A stretch of DNA of 44,551 nucleotides from Bacteroidota bacterium (GTDB lineage Bacteria > Bacteroidota > Rhodothermia > Balneolales > Balneolaceae). A program made the position numbers and the translations under genes. The stretch spans positions 1 to 44,551 of the forward strand of contig JAAAOB010000048.1 of assembly GCA_009909035.1 (NCBI GenBank), read 5' to 3'. Under the pieces are notes generated by a model, which was not told where the DNA came from, did no database searches, and saw only the letters and a list, made by a program, of their open reading frames with translations. This document shows, piece by piece, positions 35,779 to 44,399 of this stretch (the stretch's first letter is position 1; every line of letters begins with the position of its first letter).

Positions 35779-37275
35779 ATGAGCAATAAGATTAAAACAC
35801 TGGGCGAACTCAAGAAAAGCGGATGGACATCCCTCTCTGTGAAAGAAGAAATCCGTAAAAACCTGATTGAACAGATGGGGTCCGGTACGCCGCTGTTTCC
35901 CGGAATTCTCGGGTACGACACATCCGTCATTCCACAGGTAATTCACGCAATTCTCGGTAAACATGACCTGCTCTTGCTCGGTCTGCGGGGACAGGCAAAA
36001 ACCAAAATGCTCCGCCTGCTTGTAAATTTTCTTGATGAGGAGATGCCGATTGTTGCAGGTTCAGAGATTCATGACGATCCCTACAACCCGGTATCGAAAT
36101 ACGCCCGGGAACTGGTTGCTGAAAAGGGAGATAAAACACCGATTGAGTGGATCGGCAGAGATCAGCGGTATGGGGAAAAACTTGCAACACCCGACACTAC
36201 AGTGGCAGACCTTGTGGGGGATCTTGATCCGATAAAGGCAGCATCCAAGCGGCTGACCCTCGCGGATGAAGAGGTGATAAATTTTGGGCTGATACCCCGT
36301 GTGAACCGGGGAATATTTGTGATAAACGAGCTCCCGGATCTGCAGCCGAGAATCCAGGTGGCTCTGCTGAATATTATGCAGGAGAGGGACATTCAAATCA
36401 GAGGCTTTAATATTCGTATTCCACTGGATCTGTTTATGGGCTTTTCAGCCAATCCCGAAGACTATACGAATCGTGGGAATATTATCACGCCTCTGAAAGA
36501 CAGGATCGACGCACAGATTATTACGCACTATCCAAGAACACTGGAGGTGGCACAAGAAATCGCCAAACAGGAGGCATGGATCAACCGGGGGAACGGGCTA
36601 TCGATCCATATTCCGGAGATTTATCGCCAGGTACTGGCCCGGGTAGCCTTCGAAGCGCGTGAAAGCGAGTACATCGATCAAAAGAGCGGGGTGTCGGCCC
36701 GTATGACGATAACCGCGCTCGAGCAGGTGGTATCGGCGGCTGAACGGCGAATGGTGATGAATAGCGAAAAAGAGACAACACTGCGTATTGCGGATCTATA
36801 CCACATGATACCGGCCATCACCGGGAAGCTTGAACTGGTGTATGAAGGGGAACAGGAGGGTGCCGTTAACGTTGCAAAACACTTATTGGGGAAGGCGATC
36901 AACACCACTTTTAAAACACACTTTCCGGATCCGCAAAAGAAGAAGCAGGATAAAGAGGCGGAAAATCCCTATCAATCCGTCCTGGATTGGTTTGCTGCCG
37001 GAAACAGTCTTGAATTACCGGATGACCTATCTGAGAAAGAGTACACCAAAAGAGTGAACAGTGTGAATGGGCTCGATGAGATTGTCCGAGAAAGCGGAAC
37101 AGCTGAATCGGAGGCGTTGGAGCCGATGAAAGATTTTGTGATTGAAGCGCTCCATCAGAACTCCATGCTGGGCAAAAATGATCTTGACGAATTGCGGAGC
37201 TACAGCGATATGCTTGGCTCCATGCTCGGCGGGATGGGAGATTTTGATCCGGATGATTATCCTGAAGACGAATAA
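35779..37275 (+). CDS. MoxR/ChlI-type AAA+ ATPase
   Basis: The 498-residue cytoplasmic protein belongs to the magnesium-chelatase-subunit-I-like branch of MoxR ATPases. The Walker A is GLRGQAKTK (about 68-76) and the Walker B-like segment is GIFVINELPDL followed by QVALLNIMQERDIQIRG and the sensor region FSANPEDYTNRGNIITPLKDR. The C-terminal 120 residues are helical and acidic, ending MLGGMGDFDPDDYPEDE. These ATPases normally remodel a partner together with a von Willebrand A protein; a VWA gene is usual next door for this branch but absent here. Despite the resemblance, there is no sign of chlorophyll synthesis in the window. The preceding pabB stop is 60 nt away. Confidence 0.88.
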   Translation: MSNKIKTLGELKKSGWTSLSVKEEIRKNLIEQMGSGTPLFPGILGYDTSVIPQVIHAILGKHDLLLLGLRGQAKTKMLRLLVNFLDEEMPIVAGSEIHDDPYNPVSKYARELVAEKGDKTPIEWIGRDQRYGEKLATPDTTVADLVGDLDPIKAASKRLTLADEEVINFGLIPRVNRGIFVINELPDLQPRIQVALLNIMQERDIQIRGFNIRIPLDLFMGFSANPEDYTNRGNIITPLKDRIDAQIITHYPRTLEVAQEIAKQEAWINRGNGLSIHIPEIYRQVLARVAFEARESEYIDQKSGVSARMTITALEQVVSAAERRMVMNSEKETTLRIADLYHMIPAITGKLELVYEGEQEGAVNVAKHLLGKAINTTFKTHFPDPQKKKQDKEAENPYQSVLDWFAAGNSLELPDDLSEKEYTKRVNSVNGLDEIVRESGTAESEALEPMKDFVIEALHQNSMLGKNDLDELRSYSDMLGSMLGGMGDFDPDDYPEDE

Positions 37276-37523
37276 GAAAAGGCAACCCCGAAATTTAATT
37301 TATTGTTCATTTAAATTGAATAAAATCAACTCTTGCACAGTCTGTAAAGTGGCAATCTTGTGTATATGTATTGCGCAGATTCCCGCGAATGCTCAGCGCA
37401 ACTCACCGATAACACAGCAAATTGATTTAAAAACGAGGTAACTTCTCACGAATGAGTATTGCAATAATTTAGCTGAAACGTTATCTTAAAATTCTTTGCA
37501 AAAAATAAATCAGTTGTTGTGCC

Positions 37524-37736
37524 ATGAAAAAAGGAATCCATCCTGACTACAAAGAAATCACTGTCGTAATGAGCGACGGTACAGAAATCAAGACCAGAAG
37601 CACCATCGACACTGAAGATGGAATTTATAAGAGCGAGATTGATTCAAAAAATCACCCGTTTTATAATAAAGATCAAAAAATTCAGAAAAAGGCGGGCCGT
37701 ATCGATCGATTTAACAAACGATACAATCGTAAATAG
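37524..37736 (+). CDS. rpmE: 50S ribosomal protein L31 (cysteine-free type)
   Basis: This 70-residue ribosomal protein opens with MKKGIHPDY and ends with GRIDRFNKRYN, the conserved ends of L31. The four zinc-binding Cys of the C+ form are absent (VVMSDGTEIKTRST where C+ forms have C.C), so this is a zinc-independent variant. The length fits the A form more than the longer B form. It is transcribed alone: the 248 nt upstream (37276-37523) hold no gene and no clear -33/-7 match, and a strong terminator follows. Confidence 0.95.
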   Translation: MKKGIHPDYKEITVVMSDGTEIKTRSTIDTEDGIYKSEIDSKNHPFYNKDQKIQKKAGRIDRFNKRYNRK

Positions 37737-37754
37737 AGTCTATAGTTTATATCG

Positions 37755-37791
37755 AAAAGGATGTATTGCACTGCCAATGCGTCCTTTTTTT
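37755..37791 (+). terminator. Rho-independent terminator after rpmE
   Basis: AAAAGGATGTATT (37755-37767) pairs with AATGCGTCCTTTT (37776-37788) through 13 positions, two of them G-U, around an 8 nt loop, followed by further T residues to 37791. The next gene starts only 14 nt later, at 37805. Confidence 0.85.
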
Positions 37792-37804
37792 ATTTGAGGA
37801 TGAG

Positions 37805-38452
37805 ATGCCGGTAGATATTCAAAAGTTCGAGGTGGGGCCGTTTGCGGAAAATACTTATCTGCTAACGAAAGATAAGGAATCGATCCTGGTCGACCCGGGA
37901 TTCTCCAATAAGCGGGAGTTTGAAGAGTTTCGATCCGCCATGGGAAACCGGAACAGCCGGCTTTTAGCTGTCTTGTTGACACACGCCCACATCGATCATG
38001 TGCTGGGATTACCTGCAGTTCTGGATACGTTCGATGTAGATGTTTACCTCAATCATCAAGACCTGTACCCCTGGGAACATATTCCGGAGCAAGCCGCTAT
38101 GTTTGGGCTCGATACCGGCTCGCTGGCTTTATCATTCACCCCTCGTGAGCTCCCTGAACGGGAAGCCTTAACGATGGGCCCTTTTACGATGGACCTGCTC
38201 TACACTCCCGGACACTCTCCTGACCATCTCTCTTTCTATATCCCAGAGGAACAGGCGTTAATTGCCGGGGATACTCTCTTTAAAGGCAGTGTTGGCCGCA
38301 CAGATCTTTATAAAGGAGATATGGAGGTATTAAAGTCGTCAATCCGTGACAAAATTTATACCCTTCCTGGCGAAACCGTGATTTACCCCGGGCACGGACC
38401 CACAACAACGGTTGCTGAGGAGAAAAGCAGTAACCCATTTGTTCATGTATAG
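37805..38452 (+). CDS. MBL-fold metallo-hydrolase (glyoxalase II-like)
   Basis: The 215-residue cytoplasmic protein has the metallo-beta-lactamase fold of the hydroxyacylglutathione hydrolase/YcbL group: THAHIDHVLG (HxHxDH), TPGHSPDHLSFY, AGDTLFKGSVGRTDL and VIYPGHGPTTT carry the dinuclear zinc ligands. The short length, without a C-terminal substrate domain, matches YcbL-type enzymes; substrate unknown. The start is set by an ATG with GAGGA (37796-37800) 4 nt upstream; a TTG at 37766 in frame falls inside the rpmE terminator and is rejected. Confidence 0.9.
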   Translation: MPVDIQKFEVGPFAENTYLLTKDKESILVDPGFSNKREFEEFRSAMGNRNSRLLAVLLTHAHIDHVLGLPAVLDTFDVDVYLNHQDLYPWEHIPEQAAMFGLDTGSLALSFTPRELPEREALTMGPFTMDLLYTPGHSPDHLSFYIPEEQALIAGDTLFKGSVGRTDLYKGDMEVLKSSIRDKIYTLPGETVIYPGHGPTTTVAEEKSSNPFVHV

Positions 38453-38946
38453 AATGTAGATCTTCTCATACTCAGGGTATTGTCTTTCTTTTGTGGTACT
38501 GATTTTCCAGCTGTACTTTCGATACGTTCTTTAACTATACAGGTACAGTTTTCTTTTAATGGAGTGTTGCGAATCTTATTTGGTGCAGGGCGTCCAGTCA
38601 CCGCGCTAAATCTCTTCCAACTTCACATCTGCACCAAATTCAGGCAGTTGGTTCCGCTTTATTGGCCATTTCTCACCCAATTCCCATCCTATAAAAAGTA
38701 TATACAGCAAGAATTTTTTTCTAAAAATCTTGACCAGTTATTTAAAGCTTTTGTGCCCGTTTCTAATCTTGAAAGGGCTATTTTGTGCCAGAAAAGCGGT
38801 TCCTTAAAGGGATGTTTATGTATTGTAAAGATTGCAATTTGTCTTCAACACATTTAGAATCATCTGGGCAAGCACATCACGATCGCTTGCTGAACAGTGA
38901 TTCAGCGGATACGCCAAATCAAATCTTATGATAATAAAATGTGGAC
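38453..38946. other. Non-coding spacer before the beta-glucan locus, 494 nt
   Basis: One 125-codon open frame (38480-38857) has low-complexity, Cys- and Phe-rich composition and no recognisable fold, and I do not regard it as a gene. The region is AT-rich. Near the downstream gene there is an inverted repeat, GCTGAA (38889-38894) and TTCAGC (38901-38906), separated by 6 nt, about 40 nt upstream of the start codon, which could be an operator. Confidence 0.4.
38889..38906. promoter_or_regulatory. Candidate operator palindrome upstream of the beta-glucan locus
   Basis: GCTGAA-N6-TTCAGC is a perfect dyad of 6 bp arms. It lies 40 nt before the ATG of the GH-barrel gene. No regulator gene is nearby and only one copy was noticed, so this is tentative. 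Confidence 0.25.
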
Positions 38947-41900
38947 ATGAAGAAAGTTACCATTCTGTTAATAACGATAGTTTTGAGCGCAGCATTAACC
39001 CGGTCTGCCACGGCCCAGGACAGCCGTGTGGTCGTAGAACAAGATGAAGAGGGATGGAAGTTATTGGTTGATAATGAACCCCTGATGATCAATGGTATGA
39101 ACTGGGATTATTTCCCGATAGGGACCAACTTCGATTACAGTCTATGGAATCAGTCTCCCGAATTGATCCAGGAAGCATTAGACAACGAGATGTCGCTGCT
39201 GCAGAATATGGGTGTAAATGTAATCCGTGTATACACCGGCATACCCAAGAGATGGATAGAGTATATCTATGATAATTACGGTATTTATACGATGCTTAAC
39301 CACGCCTTTGGCCGGTATGGAGTAACTATAGACGGGGCATGGATGCAGAATACGGAATACTCCGATGAAAGAGTACAAGAGCTGCTGCTGAGTGAAGTAT
39401 CACAATTAGCCGAGGAGTACAAAGATACGCGCGGCTTGCTGCTTTATCTGCTTGGAAATGAAAACAATTACGGGCTGTTCTGGGAAGGAGCAGAGACCGA
39501 AGATATTCCAATTGAAGACCGGAAGTCTACCATCAGAGCGCGTCATATGTACAAACTCTTTAATGAGGGCGCTCGTGCTATAAAAGCGATAGATGAGGAC
39601 CACCCGGTAGCCATGGCAAATGGCGACCTGTTATTTCTCGATATCATTGTTGAAGAAGTACCTGATATCGACATTTTTGGGACAAATACCTATCGTGGCA
39701 TGACATTTACTGATCTCTATGACAGGGTAAAAGAGGAGTACGGAAAACCGGTGCTACTAACAGAGTTTGGTTCAGATGCTTTTAACGCACGGACAAACCA
39801 GGAAGACCAGGTGGCCCAGGCGCGCTACAAGCTTAGCAACTGGCGCGAAATATATGAAAATGCCGCCGGAATGGGCGAAGCTAACAACTCGCTTGGCGGT
39901 TTTACATTTCAATTTAGCGATGGGTGGTGGAAAACCGGCCAAACCGTTGATCTGGAGATACACAATACGGAAGCCTCATGGGCCAATGGTGGCTATCGAT
40001 TCGACTATGTTGAGGGTGAGAACAACATGAACGAGGAGTGGTTTGGTATAACGGCAAAAGGACCAACAAATAGCGAAGGTTTTTACGATCTGTATCCACG
40101 AGCCGCTTACTACGTCTTAAAAGAGGTTCACGAGTTTGATCCCTATGCACGTGGTAACTCAATGACGGATCTTCAGCGCCATTTCAATTCGATTAATCTT
40201 GCAAATGCTAAATTAAGGGCAAGAGGCGATAAAGGAGCGTTGGAGAGTGCTTCAAGCGGTAAGATCAGGCTTAGCAGATTCAGTGCTGAATTTGAAACCT
40301 TCAATACCGGGGGAAGCCTGATTACCACTCCTCAAGAACCCGACCCAACCACAAATACATTCCCGAATCAACTCGGGTTTGATCATATGCAATCTTTTTA
40401 CTTTGGAGTCGAGGCGCAGCCGTCGCCCAATGTTCGGGGAAACATTGAGTTTAATGTACTGGGTAACGTAGCGGAAAATCCCATCGACGAGATTTTTTAT
40501 GAAAATCGTGGCAGGCCTGTTGATGTGGTCAGCAGTCAGGGGGAAGATGTAACGCTGGAGTCAATAAACAGGATTGCCGTGTACCAGGCCAGTTACGATT
40601 GGAACCACGATCTTTTCGACCTTGAAGGGTTTTACCGAACAGGGCACTACCACTGGGCGTATGAGGGTGATTTCTTCAACCTCTACCCTGAAGCAAACTA
40701 TGGGGAAAACATCGATATTTACAACGGGATAGCTCCACTTGGATTTGAAGTTACGGGTAAAAAAGACTTTAGTGGATTTAAAATGGCGTTTGGCCCGGAA
40801 CTCTGGTGGGGAGCAAATCCTGCTGTACTTCTCAAATACACCCGTACGGTGAACAACTACAACATAACAGGTGTATTCCATGAGGATATATCAGAACAAA
40901 ATACAATTGAAAGCTCGTTTGCTATACCCCAGCCAAAAACGAGACGTTTGACACTCCACGTTGAGAGAGACTTTGGAAACATTGGTGTTGAGGTAGGTGG
41001 AATTTGGGGGGGACAACCACTTAATGGCAGAGAGTTTCAGCTTGCCAGAGAAGCTGACGACGGAGGCACGGATGTCTTTATGGATGAAATTGAGCCACAG
41101 GATAACTGGGGAGGAAAATTCAAACTCACCTATGCCGGGAACTCATTTAACTGGTATGTGCAATCGTCTTTGATGGGTCTTGTAGCCAATGGCGGAGCAG
41201 ACCAGACATTGACATATACCGGCTGGAGGTTGAAAGATAGCGGAAGCGGAAATCAATACAATGTTCTGACGGGCCTTACCTATATGATCGGCAATCTCCA
41301 AATTGCTCCAAATTTTCTCTGGCAGCAGCCCATCGAGGGTCCGATACCGTCTGATGTGGAAGCACCCGCCAGACCCAGAAATATTCTTGATGATCCATTT
41401 GTTGTGAGAGGAAATCGTGAAACCGTAGCCGGTGAACTTCTCTTAACCTACGATCCAACGCCTGCAACCTATATGTATGACTGGGACAGTGATCGCACGG
41501 AGGATGCAGAATTTGCGGTAAGTGCGGGATTTGTCTATCGACATCTTCCAACGACTCAGGATGCTGCTATTGGTATTTTACCTGATGGGCGCTCAACATT
41601 TGCTTTTCCTGGAGCCCCGGAAGCCAAGGATTTATGGGAAGTGCATGGCCGTGTTGTCTCTAAATTGAGCAGAGATTTTGGAATCATTGCAAACGTTTAT
41701 GGCGGCCCCGCGCAAGCCAATGGAAGCGACAACCGTACGGTAAATCGCTATGGAATGGACCTGAGAATGATTTATAATAACATCAAGGTGAATACCTTTG
41801 TGAAAGTAGACGACTGGGGACCCTACGATTATCACCGGGATTTCAACCTCACGTTTCCGCTTCAGCTAATGGGGGATCTGTCTACTACCCTATCCGATCC

Positions 41901-42093
41901 TGACTGGTTCGATATGCCCACAACCCGTATTGGTGTGCGCGGCACCTGGCGGTCTCTTGATGACTTTAGCCCGCGTTATGCACCAACATTTACTACAAAT
42001 CCAAGCGGAGAACGTGTTCCTGATCCAACCGCCCCCGGCTTTGATAATGGTCGAGAGTGGGAATTCAGAACGTACATTCAAATTAGTATTTAA
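38947..42093 (+). CDS. Clan GH-A-like glycoside hydrolase fused to an outer-membrane beta-barrel
   Basis: This 1048-residue protein begins MKKVTILLITIVLSAALTRSATAQ, a Sec signal peptide (ATG at 38947 preferred over GTG at 38941). Residues 30-400 look like a TIM-barrel glycosidase resembling GH2 catalytic and GH72-like domains: MINGMNWDYFPIGTN, NMGVNVIRVYTGIPKRWI, IYTMLNHAFGRYG, then LLGNENN with a probable acid/base Glu172, and PVLLTEFGSD with a probable nucleophile Glu273, plus GGFTFQFSDGWW. Residues about 435-1048 show alternating hydrophobic/aromatic strands with Gly/Asn turns (YFGVEAQPSP, GELLLTYDP, VHGRVVSKL, RMIYNNIKVNTFVKVDD), typical of an outer-membrane barrel, ending REWEFRTYIQISI. 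Likely a surface or periplasmic beta-glucan enzyme anchored in, or feeding through, its own barrel. It is first of a three-gene operon with 24-29 nt gaps. Confidence 0.82.
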   Translation: MKKVTILLITIVLSAALTRSATAQDSRVVVEQDEEGWKLLVDNEPLMINGMNWDYFPIGTNFDYSLWNQSPELIQEALDNEMSLLQNMGVNVIRVYTGIPKRWIEYIYDNYGIYTMLNHAFGRYGVTIDGAWMQNTEYSDERVQELLLSEVSQLAEEYKDTRGLLLYLLGNENNYGLFWEGAETEDIPIEDRKSTIRARHMYKLFNEGARAIKAIDEDHPVAMANGDLLFLDIIVEEVPDIDIFGTNTYRGMTFTDLYDRVKEEYGKPVLLTEFGSDAFNARTNQEDQVAQARYKLSNWREIYENAAGMGEANNSLGGFTFQFSDGWWKTGQTVDLEIHNTEASWANGGYRFDYVEGENNMNEEWFGITAKGPTNSEGFYDLYPRAAYYVLKEVHEFDPYARGNSMTDLQRHFNSINLANAKLRARGDKGALESASSGKIRLSRFSAEFETFNTGGSLITTPQEPDPTTNTFPNQLGFDHMQSFYFGVEAQPSPNVRGNIEFNVLGNVAENPIDEIFYENRGRPVDVVSSQGEDVTLESINRIAVYQASYDWNHDLFDLEGFYRTGHYHWAYEGDFFNLYPEANYGENIDIYNGIAPLGFEVTGKKDFSGFKMAFGPELWWGANPAVLLKYTRTVNNYNITGVFHEDISEQNTIESSFAIPQPKTRRLTLHVERDFGNIGVEVGGIWGGQPLNGREFQLAREADDGGTDVFMDEIEPQDNWGGKFKLTYAGNSFNWYVQSSLMGLVANGGADQTLTYTGWRLKDSGSGNQYNVLTGLTYMIGNLQIAPNFLWQQPIEGPIPSDVEAPARPRNILDDPFVVRGNRETVAGELLLTYDPTPATYMYDWDSDRTEDAEFAVSAGFVYRHLPTTQDAAIGILPDGRSTFAFPGAPEAKDLWEVHGRVVSKLSRDFGIIANVYGGPAQANGSDNRTVNRYGMDLRMIYNNIKVNTFVKVDDWGPYDYHRDFNLTFPLQLMGDLSTTLSDPDWFDMPTTRIGVRGTWRSLDDFSPRYAPTFTTNPSGERVPDPTAPGFDNGREWEFRTYIQISI

Positions 42094-42117
42094 CGAATTA
42101 AATCTTAGGCAACAGAC

Positions 42118-43542
42118 ATGAAGACAATGGTCACAAATAACACCATCCGTTCGATCCTGGCAGGTGTACTGCTGGTGTTCGTTGCTACAGGCTGCGAACG
42201 TTCTGTAGACGGATTAGAAGAACCGGAATTTCCTGAAAATCCCGAAGTATTTATCGACAATTTTAGTGCAGGTCTCGAATACCTCCCGTTTGAGGGGTCA
42301 AAACTGGATGCCTTTAGCGTCGATATAAACGAGGCATTCGATGACAGAGGCGCTTCCATGCGGTTTGATGTCCCTAATGTTGGAGATCCTGACGGCCCGT
42401 TTGCAGGAGCAATCTTCAGAGATGACAATGGGGGAAGAAATCTAACCTCCTTTAATGCACTTACATTTTATGCTAAAGCAACCACAGCCGGAACGATTAA
42501 CGAAATAGGGTTTGGCCAGGATTTTCTTGGGAATACGTATGCCGTGACTCGTAATGGCTTAAAATTGACCACATTCTGGAAAAAACACGTCATACCCATA
42601 CCCGACGCATCCTTTCTTACATCAGAACAAGGACTGCTATGGTACGCTGAAGGACCTGAAGACGGGGATGGATATTCATTTTGGCTGGATGAACTGAAAT
42701 TTGAAAATCTTTCCGGATTAGCCCAGCCACGGCCTGCCATCATGAATGGAAACGTGGAAACTCAAACCAGTTTTATTGGCTCGGTAACCTCCGTTGAAGG
42801 ACGAACATTTACAGCAAATCAATCAAATGGTGTGGACGTTACGGTAGCTGCAGCACCGGCGTATTACACATTCAATTCATCCAATCCCAACGTAGCAACT
42901 GTTAATGAGGATGGACAGGTAACGGTTGTAGGCGAGGGGACCGCCGAAATTACGGCAACTTTAGGGGGGGTCAACGCAAATGGAGCGCTCATTATAGAAT
43001 CGGTAGGTGAGTTTACGCCGGCTCCAACGCCCACGGAGGATCCATCGAATGTAATATCTGTATTCAGTGATGCCTATCAAAATGTGCCCGTCGATTACTA
43101 CAACGGCTTTTTTAACGCTGACGGACAGACGACGCAGGGAGGAGTGGGCCCCGGTGGTGCGGACTTTACTGTAGACGGAGATGGCGTGATTAATTACACG
43201 GATCTCAATTTTGTAGGCATAGGTACATTCGAGAACGTGCCGAGTATTGATGCATCCGATATGACGCACCTGCATGTAGATATCAATGTCAGGGAAGCCG
43301 TACAAGCAGGGGATTTTATAAGATTACAGCTCATTAATTCCGTGGGATCAAACGAAACATCGGGTTCGGTGACCATCAACTCAAATACGCTGCAGGAAAA
43401 CCAGTGGGCAAGCCTGGACATCCCGTTAAGCGACTTCGGGTTAGCCGACCGATCACAGATTGGCCTTCTATTTTTCGTATCAGATGGCACAATTTCAAAT
43501 ATATACGTAGACAACATCTACTACTACAATGACCAAAACTGA
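42118..43542 (+). CDS. Surface lipoprotein with two carbohydrate-binding-like domains and a Big_2 domain
   Basis: The 474-residue lipoprotein has the signal peptide TIRSILAGVLLVFVATGC followed by an acidic spacer (VDGLEEPEFPENPE) that suggests surface display. Residues 40-205 form a CBM-like beta-sandwich (VFIDNFSAGLEY, SFNALTFYAKATTAG, WLDELKFENLSG). Residues 220-300 are a bacterial Ig-like Big_2 domain (FNSSNPNVATVNEDGQVTVVGEGTAEITAT). After a Pro/Thr linker, residues 310-474 form a second similar sandwich (VISVFSDAYQN, MTHLHVDINVREA, WASLDIPLSDFG, ISNIYVDNIYYYND). It probably binds glucan for the GH-barrel protein and GH16 enzyme either side of it. No catalytic residues are seen. Confidence 0.85.
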   Translation: MKTMVTNNTIRSILAGVLLVFVATGCERSVDGLEEPEFPENPEVFIDNFSAGLEYLPFEGSKLDAFSVDINEAFDDRGASMRFDVPNVGDPDGPFAGAIFRDDNGGRNLTSFNALTFYAKATTAGTINEIGFGQDFLGNTYAVTRNGLKLTTFWKKHVIPIPDASFLTSEQGLLWYAEGPEDGDGYSFWLDELKFENLSGLAQPRPAIMNGNVETQTSFIGSVTSVEGRTFTANQSNGVDVTVAAAPAYYTFNSSNPNVATVNEDGQVTVVGEGTAEITATLGGVNANGALIIESVGEFTPAPTPTEDPSNVISVFSDAYQNVPVDYYNGFFNADGQTTQGGVGPGGADFTVDGDGVINYTDLNFVGIGTFENVPSIDASDMTHLHVDINVREAVQAGDFIRLQLINSVGSNETSGSVTINSNTLQENQWASLDIPLSDFGLADRSQIGLLFFVSDGTISNIYVDNIYYYNDQN

Positions 43543-43571
43543 AGTAGTGAATTAAAGCCCATTTCATAATT

Positions 43572-44399
43572 ATGAGAACTTCATCACTATTATCATCTAT
43601 CCTAATGATCGCTCTGTTCGTTAGTGTGGGTTGCAGCGATCAAAATGACGAGGATACTGCCTACACCAACGTGATATGGGAGGATGAGTTTGACGTTGAC
43701 GGAGACCTGGATCCCGGAAAATGGACATTCGATATCGGAACCGGGGAAGAGATTTTTGGTCAGCCGGGGTGGGGCAATAACGAACTGCAATTTTACACTG
43801 AAAGGCCTGAAAATATCAAGGTTGAAGATGGAATGCTGCATATAACGGCCAGGGAAGAGTCGTTTCAGGGATCGAATTACACATCGGCTAAAATCCTGAC
43901 CAGAGGAATATTCGAACGAACCTATGGCCGGTACGAAGCCCGAATTCAGCTCCCGTTCGGACAGGGCATCTGGCCGGCGTTCTGGCTTTTGGGGGACGAT
44001 TCAAACGGCACCGAGACCTGGCCTCAAATCGGTGAAATCGACATCATGGAGTACCGGGGGCAGGAACCTGCAATCATCCATGGGAGTGTCCATGGCCCGG
44101 GATATTCGGCGGGAAATGCAGTCACGGATTCGTTTCAGTTAACGGGTGGCAGATTTGATACCGAGTTTCACCTGTTTGCAATTGAATGGGGCCCCGATTT
44201 CATCAGGTATTATGTGGATGATGTGCTCTACAATGAGATTACTCCGGATGATGTGAGCGGGGAGTGGGTGTTTAATGATAATACATTTTATATCATACTG
44301 AATGTGGCGGTTGGTGGAACATTTGTAGGCTCACCTAATGACAGTACGCCGTTCCCTCAAACAATGTTGGTGGACTACGTAAGAGTATATACACGCTAA
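43572..44399 (+). CDS. GH16 lipoprotein, probable laminarinase (endo-beta-1,3-glucanase)
   Basis: This 275-residue lipoprotein has the signal peptide LIALFVSVGC-type ending with lipobox Cys21 and an acidic spacer (SDQNDEDTAY). The GH16 domain fills the rest: IWEDEFDVDGDLDPGKW, GWGNNELQFYTERPENI, YGRYEARIQLPFGQGIWPAFWLLG and the catalytic motif GEIDIMEYRG, with nucleophile Glu155, Asp157 and acid/base Glu160. IHGSVHGPGYS and NVAVGGTFVGSP are typical of laminarinases. It has no CBM or type IX sorting domain of its own; the neighbouring lipoprotein may supply binding. It starts 29 nt after the preceding stop and is the last recognised gene. Confidence 0.93.
   Translation: MRTSSLLSSILMIALFVSVGCSDQNDEDTAYTNVIWEDEFDVDGDLDPGKWTFDIGTGEEIFGQPGWGNNELQFYTERPENIKVEDGMLHITAREESFQGSNYTSAKILTRGIFERTYGRYEARIQLPFGQGIWPAFWLLGDDSNGTETWPQIGEIDIMEYRGQEPAIIHGSVHGPGYSAGNAVTDSFQLTGGRFDTEFHLFAIEWGPDFIRYYVDDVLYNEITPDDVSGEWVFNDNTFYIILNVAVGGTFVGSPNDSTPFPQTMLVDYVRVYTR

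Noticed and set aside
35779..37275. Role in chlorophyll biosynthesis for the ChlI-like ATPase
   Set aside because: No ChlD/ChlH or any pigment gene is present; the sequence fits the general MoxR-like branch named after the chelatase subunit.
37142..37441. Open frame running from inside the AAA ATPase gene into the spacer before rpmE
   Set aside because: Its first half is another frame of the ATPase gene and the tail shows no domain; a small secreted peptide in the tail (hydrophobic run then PANAQ) cannot be excluded but has no supported start codon.
38480..38857. 125-codon open frame between the MBL hydrolase and the beta-glucan locus
   Set aside because: Composition is rich in Cys, Phe and Leu in no recognisable order, it has no ribosome binding site or family resemblance, and it lies in an AT-rich spacer that more probably contains the promoter of the glucan operon.
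43572..44399. Type IX secretion C-terminal sorting domain on the GH16 enzyme
   Set aside because: The protein ends directly after the GH16 domain (VDYVRVYTR) and has a lipobox, so it is a lipoprotein and not a T9SS cargo.
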